From NCBI GenBank assembly GCA_027563935.2, contig CM050446.2:123210499-123274498 (forward strand): 64,000 bases of DNA, given 5' to 3'. This stretch comes from Costus lasius. Taxonomy: Eukaryota > Streptophyta > Magnoliopsida > Zingiberales > Costaceae. The translations under genes were made by a program, and so were the position numbers. The notes below the pieces were generated by a model, which saw nothing but the letters and a program-made list of their open reading frames with translations, was not told where the DNA came from and ran no database searches. Shown in pieces: positions 60,601-64,000 of the stretch; position 1 is the first letter of the stretch, and every line of letters begins with the position of its first letter.

Positions 60601-62852
60601 GCACAAGCCACAAAGAATAACCATAACATAATTATACAATAAAGGAACTGAGAATCAAGATTAGTAGAGACAACAACTAAATATAACCAACAAAAGAGAA
60701 TCCAATAAGAAGTTTAAAAAAGAAATGAAAAGAAAATTGCAACATTAGGTTAAGAGAATTAAGAAAAATTGCACATCCAATAAATATACTAGAGAAAGAC
60801 TATAAAATATCTATTTTATTTGAAAATATATGCATAATTAGAAGCAAGATGTAAATGACCCATCCAAGAACTTTGTCTTAGTTTGACACTCGGTAATGTC
60901 ATATCAAACTAAACAATCTCTCAAGCAAGTTTCAAACCAACCCAATCCATTTGGTCCATCCCATAAGGTCTATTGACTTATAAAAATATTTAAGATATTA
61001 ATTTTACATTCCTATAGGTGAAATATGACTAAAATTAGAGTGTATTTAAAATAAAACAAAATAAAACATGTGTTAGAATTGGTATTCAAAAAGAAAAATA
61101 GTACATTAATCTGTCTAGGATTTGTTACTTAGATATGCAAATTGCAAACCCAATAGTAATTGGATAGACCCATTAAGGTATAAACAAACCCAACAACATA
61201 ATTTATAAATTATAACTTTTAGACTGAAGTTCTTAACACTCTCAATGCTTCCCTTTACTTCCCCTCAAATTGGAGCAAAGATATCAAAGATATCAATCAT
61301 GCCTAGCTTATTACACAAATAATAAAACCTAGTTGGGCCTAAAGCCTTTGTGATAATATTTGCTTATTTGCTAGCTTCTCATTGTGTAAAGAGTATATAT
61401 CTACTAGTTTATAATTACTTCTCAAATTCTTGAACAAAATAACAATCAATCTCTATACTTTTTGTTCTTTCATAGAACACTACAATGAAGATAGAAAATT
61501 AATTATCACAATACATATCCATAGGGCTTGGGCATATTAGATCAAATTCATATAAGAAACTTTAAGTCATAACATTTCACATGTGGCATATGTCATCGTT
61601 TTATATTTGCTTCACAACTAGATCTGAAAACCATATAATGTTTCTTACTTTTCCATGTTTTTTTCCACTTTCATATATGCAAAATCTAAAAATTGATTTC
61701 CTATCATCTACATTTTCTACATAAATAATATCTGCACAAGCTTCAATTCTAGTATATTCATTCTTTGTATACTACAAGCCTTTCACCGGAGCTCCTTTAA
61801 TATATTGTGAGATTTTGAGTATGGCATCTCAATGACATTTTTTGGGCTTTATGTATAAATTAACTAACAACTCCCGCAAAGTATGAGATATCTGGTCTTG
61901 GGACAACTAAATAAAGAAAATTTTCTATGAATCGCCTAAATCCAGTGGCATATACATAGATGGATTCCAGCATTATTCTTCTAATTAGAAATAATTGGTC
62001 GTCTACTAGCTTACAGTCTATCTTGCCAGTTCTTCAAGTAGATTTGATGCATTCTTGCGTTATGACAATAAGATATTTTTATATGTAACTTCAATTCTTA
62101 GAAAGTATTTTGTTTCAACTATGCCATTGGAATTAGTATCTATCAATAGAATATCATCTACATAAATAACAAGTATCACTATACATGCATTTAAATGTCG
62201 TGTAAACCAATGTTTTAAAATTTGATTTAAATGTCATGTAAACCAATGTTTTAAAATTTGGTTTAAATGTCGTGTAAACCAATGTTTTAATATTTTAGCA
62301 ATGGATAAATTATTATATATTAAAAGTGTTAGTATGCAAACAGCATAAAATAAAAACTTAAATCATGATGAAAGCAAAATGAATTAATTTTTGAAACAGT
62401 AAAACTAACCTGGAAAACAACTCTATGCTCAAAGCTGCAAAAGTTTACAACCAAACCAAGGTGGGCATTGTCACTAGTAGGACTTTCTCTGTCCTTTATT
62501 TTATCCACAGCTTTAAAAGTAAGCCGATCCAACCAATCAATTTGTTGTATTTGCCCCCTTTCATATTTGTTCACAAGCCTCTCCAAACGTTCAATCTCAC
62601 CACGCTCATGCTTGGCAACCTAACAGTTTTTGTGTATTTAATTAGATAGACGAAAAATAATGAAGGAATTCAGTTATATTGCCTGACAATAACCTTTCCC
62701 GGTGTAGACGTTGGAATTGCACCATCTGCTTCTTTTCCAGGCCAGAGTCGAAGCTTTTGCCTACCAGTTTTTAGTTGTTTCTTACTATTAAAGAGAAAAA
62801 CTGTCGCACCTCCAACTAAACCATTTTCTTTACCACATGAGACATCCCAAAC
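38492..62852 (-). CDS. VPS34: VPS34, class III phosphatidylinositol 3-kinase (5' end beyond window)
   Basis: Visible exons in transcript order: 62852-62694, 62619-62410, 55157-54979, 51871-51724, 51035-50940, 50229-50094, 47097-46976, 45582-45391, 45265-45095, 44841-44704, 43276-43122, 41680-41537, 38864-38717 and 38629-38492. All are GT-AG and in phase, 2136 bases with stop, 711 aa. The Arabidopsis protein is 814 aa, so the first ~100 residues (N-terminal C2 part) lie past 64000. Order: end of the C2 domain ([12 protein letters not shown]); the linker [19 protein letters not shown]; the helical PIK domain ([20 protein letters not shown]); the kinase with [12 protein letters not shown], a catalytic loop GDRHLDN split between two exons, and [10 protein letters not shown]; the end HRWAQYWR. 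It makes PI3P on endosomes and autophagosomes in a complex with VPS15 and ATG6. No broken codon was seen. Confidence 0.97.
38865..41536 (-). other. VPS34 intron, 2.7 kb, with repeats
   Basis: Between the last-but-one exon and the DFG exon. About 40767-41338 begins GAGCCTGTTTGGCCCC and ends near CCAAACAGTTTTAA, a Tourist-like pair of edges around an AT-rich core with a (TA)n run at 41158-41191. Nothing coding was seen elsewhere. Confidence 0.5.
42596..42635. repeat. (TA)n microsatellite in a VPS34 intron
   Basis: About 20 TA units inside a GGTACC-type repeat fragment (42563-42720). Confidence 0.9.
45813..46101. mobile_element. Tourist-like (PIF/Harbinger) MITE, 289 bp
   Basis: Flanked by TTA at 45810-45812 and 46102-46104, the usual PIF/Harbinger target. 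The ends read AGGTTCATTTTGGATTGG and, complemented from the right, GGGCCTATTTGGTTCAATGG, an imperfect inverted repeat of Tourist type. No coding capacity. It lies in the intron between VPS34 exons 46976 and 45582. Confidence 0.65.
47946..48310. repeat. GGTACC-type dispersed repeat in a VPS34 intron
   Basis: Contains paired edges with CCGGTGCAAACC...GGTACCG on the left and GTACCGGTAG...GTATAAACTG on the right around a purine-rich (GGAAGAAGAGGA) centre. Similar GGTACC/CCGGT-rich fragments occur at 42563-42720, 50598-50735, 52480-52860, 54690-54840, 55950-56310 and 58935-59125. Family unknown. Confidence 0.55.
48329..48850 (+). mobile_element. Complete TRIM element, 522 bp, TSD TTAAA
   Basis: A 176-bp 5' LTR (48329-48504), a mutated primer-binding site TGGTATTAGAAT at 48507, about 150 bases of non-coding interior, a polypurine tract AAATGGAGGAGAT, and a 177-bp 3' LTR (48674-48850). 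The perfect 5-bp duplication TTAAA lies at 48324-48328 and 48851-48855. TRIMs are terminal-repeat retrotransposons in miniature, moved by proteins from other elements. It is inserted in the 3-kb intron between VPS34 exons 50094 and 47097, in antisense orientation to the gene. Confidence 0.9.
48885..49600 (+). mobile_element. Two degraded TRIM-family fragments
   Basis: About 48885-49101 and 49411-49600 each repeat the order seen in the TRIM: end of interior (GACATGAAGACTTAA, ACATCAAGTCTTAAG), a decayed polypurine tract, then an LTR with (T)TAGGCTTAAACATTTT or GAGATTAAGCATTTTA. Both lack a 5' LTR. Together with the complete copy they form a TRIM cluster in one intron. Confidence 0.65.
52984..53160. 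repeat. Imperfect 88-bp tandem duplication in a VPS34 intron
   Basis: ACATATTGGCACTATGTATT begins at 52984 and again at 53072, followed both times by CACCAACCATTATGCC. The second unit lacks about 11 bases (TACTGATATGC). A more diverged third version begins near 52808. Confidence 0.85.
55609..55821 (-). other. Unassigned exon-like frame inside the large VPS34 intron
   Basis: A 70-codon frame begins [20 protein letters not shown] and has balanced base composition unlike the surrounding AT-rich intron. It is preceded on the same strand by a GC-rich leader-like stretch. Possible splice donors occur inside it (GCCAG/GTACC near 55722; GGAAAG/GTTGG near 55636). No family recognised. It does not fit the VPS34 protein, whose flanking exons join without it. 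It could be a nested gene start, an alternative first exon, or a captured gene fragment. Confidence 0.35.
57240..57360 (+). promoter_or_regulatory. Plus-strand leader-like block with splice donor
   Basis: Reads CTTGCTTTCTCTTTCT, then CAGTTAGGGTTTACCGCGC, and ends CCTTTCAG followed by GTAATTGAG. This resembles a plant 5' UTR exon and donor, antisense to VPS34. It might start a transcript that uses the frame at 58445. Inference only. Confidence 0.3.
58445..58612 (+). other. Coding-like plus-strand exon fragment in the VPS34 intron
   Basis: A 56-codon frame without its own ATG, directly after an acceptor-like TATGCTGTAG/GA at 58433-58442, and ending in TGA at 58610-58612. It is acidic and polar ([20 protein letters not shown]). 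This composition is unusual for random AT-rich intron DNA. No family recognised. It could be the last exon of a nested gene or a transposon gene piece. Confidence 0.35.
58935..59125. repeat. GGTCCGGT/GTACCG-type repeat with GC-rich centre
   Basis: Left edge AATACCGGTCCGGTGAC, right edge GACCGATACGTAACGG, around a GC-rich centre. It belongs by motif to the GGTACC-type dispersed repeats listed at 47946. The open frames crossing it are not genes. Confidence 0.5.
61250..62195 (-). pseudogene. Ty1/copia pol remnant (RT end)
   Basis: On the minus strand the RT active-site motif is visible near 62165 ([10 protein letters not shown]), followed by TKYFLRIEV, a decayed LSQRK..LLEE-like stretch and, near 61880-61905, RPDISY. 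The order and spacing are those of the C-terminal half of copia reverse transcriptase. Stops and frameshifts interrupt it throughout. LTRs were not found. Sequence at 59890-60150 (minus) may be another part of the same element, but I could not assign it. Confidence 0.75.
62190..62294. repeat. 36-bp tandem repeat, about 2.9 copies
   Basis: TTTAAATGTCGTGTAAACCA begins at 62190, 62226 (one change) and 62262. It lies between the copia remnant and the VPS34 exon at 62410. Confidence 0.92.
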
Positions 62853-64000
62853 CTACGTCAAGAGAGATGCAAAGTCAGCTTTTAAAAAATGAACATCACA
62901 AGAGCTGAAGAATATTAATCATAATAGAAGAGTGGACTCAAACATACAAAATATAAAGACATTAAGACAGTAAACAGAGAATTGTAGGTTACTGTGTATT
63001 TGTAAGTTGGCAGTAAGTACCCATGTAATCATGCTGTTGCCTATGGATCCAACAGAGTTTCAAGAAAGCAGAATGGTAAAACTGAGGAACATATAAAATT
63101 ATATTGATTGAATTGCATTAAAATTTGAATGCTATTGTAAATAGTCAACAATTATTTGACTAGATTTCCATCGTCCTTTTTGTTAAGCTCTTTGCCAATG
63201 CCATTGTCATATTGAAACTCGACAGGATAAATCATATAGTTTACCTTACCCTTTTGAAGAAGCAAAGATATCAGTCTACAATCAAATGTAGTGAGAATAA
63301 GTTGTAAATCCACTTCATTAAAAGAAAAAAAATAAAGACAGCCAAAAAATATTGATATCCCTTAGAAAAAAGTATATTTGATCCTTTTAGTTTCCTGGAG
63401 TATCTCATAAAAATAAAAATTACTACTGGAAAAAAGAGGAAAGTTACAAATACTTCTTGGCTTTTGGGTTACGAACTTAAAAGCCACTTTTTCATTTGTA
63501 TTTGCTTATTAGCACAATTTTCTGAAATTACAAAACCCTCCTAATGCAAAATACCTTTACAGTTTTGAAAACACCATTAACTATACAAATGCATGTTTAC
63601 AACATAGAAAAGTATTTTTGGAGTTTGAAAGATGTTTTGAAGCAGTGAAAGTTGTTCTGCAGTAGATAATAGAGATATCTTAGGAATTTGAAAGGCCAAA
63701 TCCTAATCTACACGCATAAATTGAATCATGATTTTAAAAATCAATTTGTATTGCCCTGAGACTAGAACAATGCAGACCAAGATTTAAAACCATGGATTGA
63801 ATGAAGTCCGATATTGTAAACTGTGCACCCAACTTGAGTGGTGGATGTGCCACACATCCAAATTCCAAAATGCACTCTCCTCTAGCCTATGAACGTAAAA
63901 CACATCAAGTAGTAATTACATGTTATAAGAAAAAGACAATTTCTTTTATGGTTTCCAATAGGATACAACTTTACTAAGGCTGCCACCTGCAAATATAATA
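62853..64000 (-). other. VPS34 intron, continues past the window
   Basis: The exon expected upstream (ending in the YRDLTAHSQLAIT-like part of the C2 domain) is not found before 64000, so this is intron to the edge. AT-rich, with nothing else recognised. Confidence 0.75.

Larger units (their letters stand above)
55158..62409 (-). other. VPS34 intron, 7.25 kb, with nested material
   Basis: The largest intron, between the ESGANFFAP exon and the FEHRVVFQ exon, which join in phase. Contents: a coding-like minus frame at 55609-55821; a GGTACC-type repeat (55950-56310); AT-rich DNA; a plus-strand leader-like block (57240-57360); a coding-like plus frame (58445-58612); another GGTACC repeat (58935-59125); a copia remnant (61250-62195); and a 36-bp tandem repeat. 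Separate entries give details. Confidence 0.85.

Overview
This window is nuclear DNA from a flowering plant. Genes are split by spliceosomal introns, intergenic space is full of nested plant-type LTR retrotransposons and hAT/Tourist-like MITEs, and the four recognisable host genes are plant families. GC-rich 5' exons and the repeat types suggest a non-grass monocot, but the species cannot be fixed from sequence alone.

Host genes. (1) Minus strand 7374-10098: a complete six-exon GT47 exostosin-type glycosyltransferase (599 aa). (2) Minus strand 11897-17522: a complete five-exon ELP1, the Elongator scaffold subunit (1324 aa). (3) Plus strand 24614-26309: a two-exon Dof zinc-finger transcription factor (276 aa) with a perfect 69-bp in-frame tandem duplication near its C terminus. 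(4) Minus strand 38492-62852 and beyond the right edge: VPS34, the class III phosphatidylinositol 3-kinase. Fourteen exons (711 codons) are in view, the 5' end lies past position 64000, and the introns reach 7.25 kb and hold many repeats. All splice junctions I placed keep frame. The genes act in unrelated processes (wall/Golgi glycosylation, tRNA wobble modification, transcription, autophagy/endosomal lipid signalling) and form no operon-like unit.

Repeats. 1-3566 is a nest: the end of a roughly 2-kb LTR, a TRIM-like piece, and a chromovirus pol remnant whose integrase/chromodomain part contains a 0.6-kb inversion bounded by 14-bp inverted repeats. 4970-6802 and 34919-37073 are solo LTRs of the same 2-kb LTR family, each with a perfect 5-bp target duplication. 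27371-31406 is a full-length but gag-only LTR element on the minus strand (TSD CTTGC) whose decayed gag is interrupted by a 532-bp hAT-type MITE (TSD GCTGGAGG). 34228-34760 is a second hAT-type MITE (TSD CCTCTTCT). 18034-18844 and 32395-33200 are two copies of a third hAT-like family. A complete TRIM (48329-48850, TSD TTAAA), a Tourist-like MITE (45813-46101) and a minus-strand copia RT remnant (about 61250-62195) lie inside VPS34 introns.

No tRNA, rRNA, CRISPR array or bacterial-type system was seen. The most unusual items are the microhomology-bounded inversion, the LTR/TRIM hybrid junction at a primer-binding site, the exon-like GC-rich block with a splice donor inside the 2-kb LTRs, the Dof exon duplication, and coding-like pieces in the large VPS34 intron.
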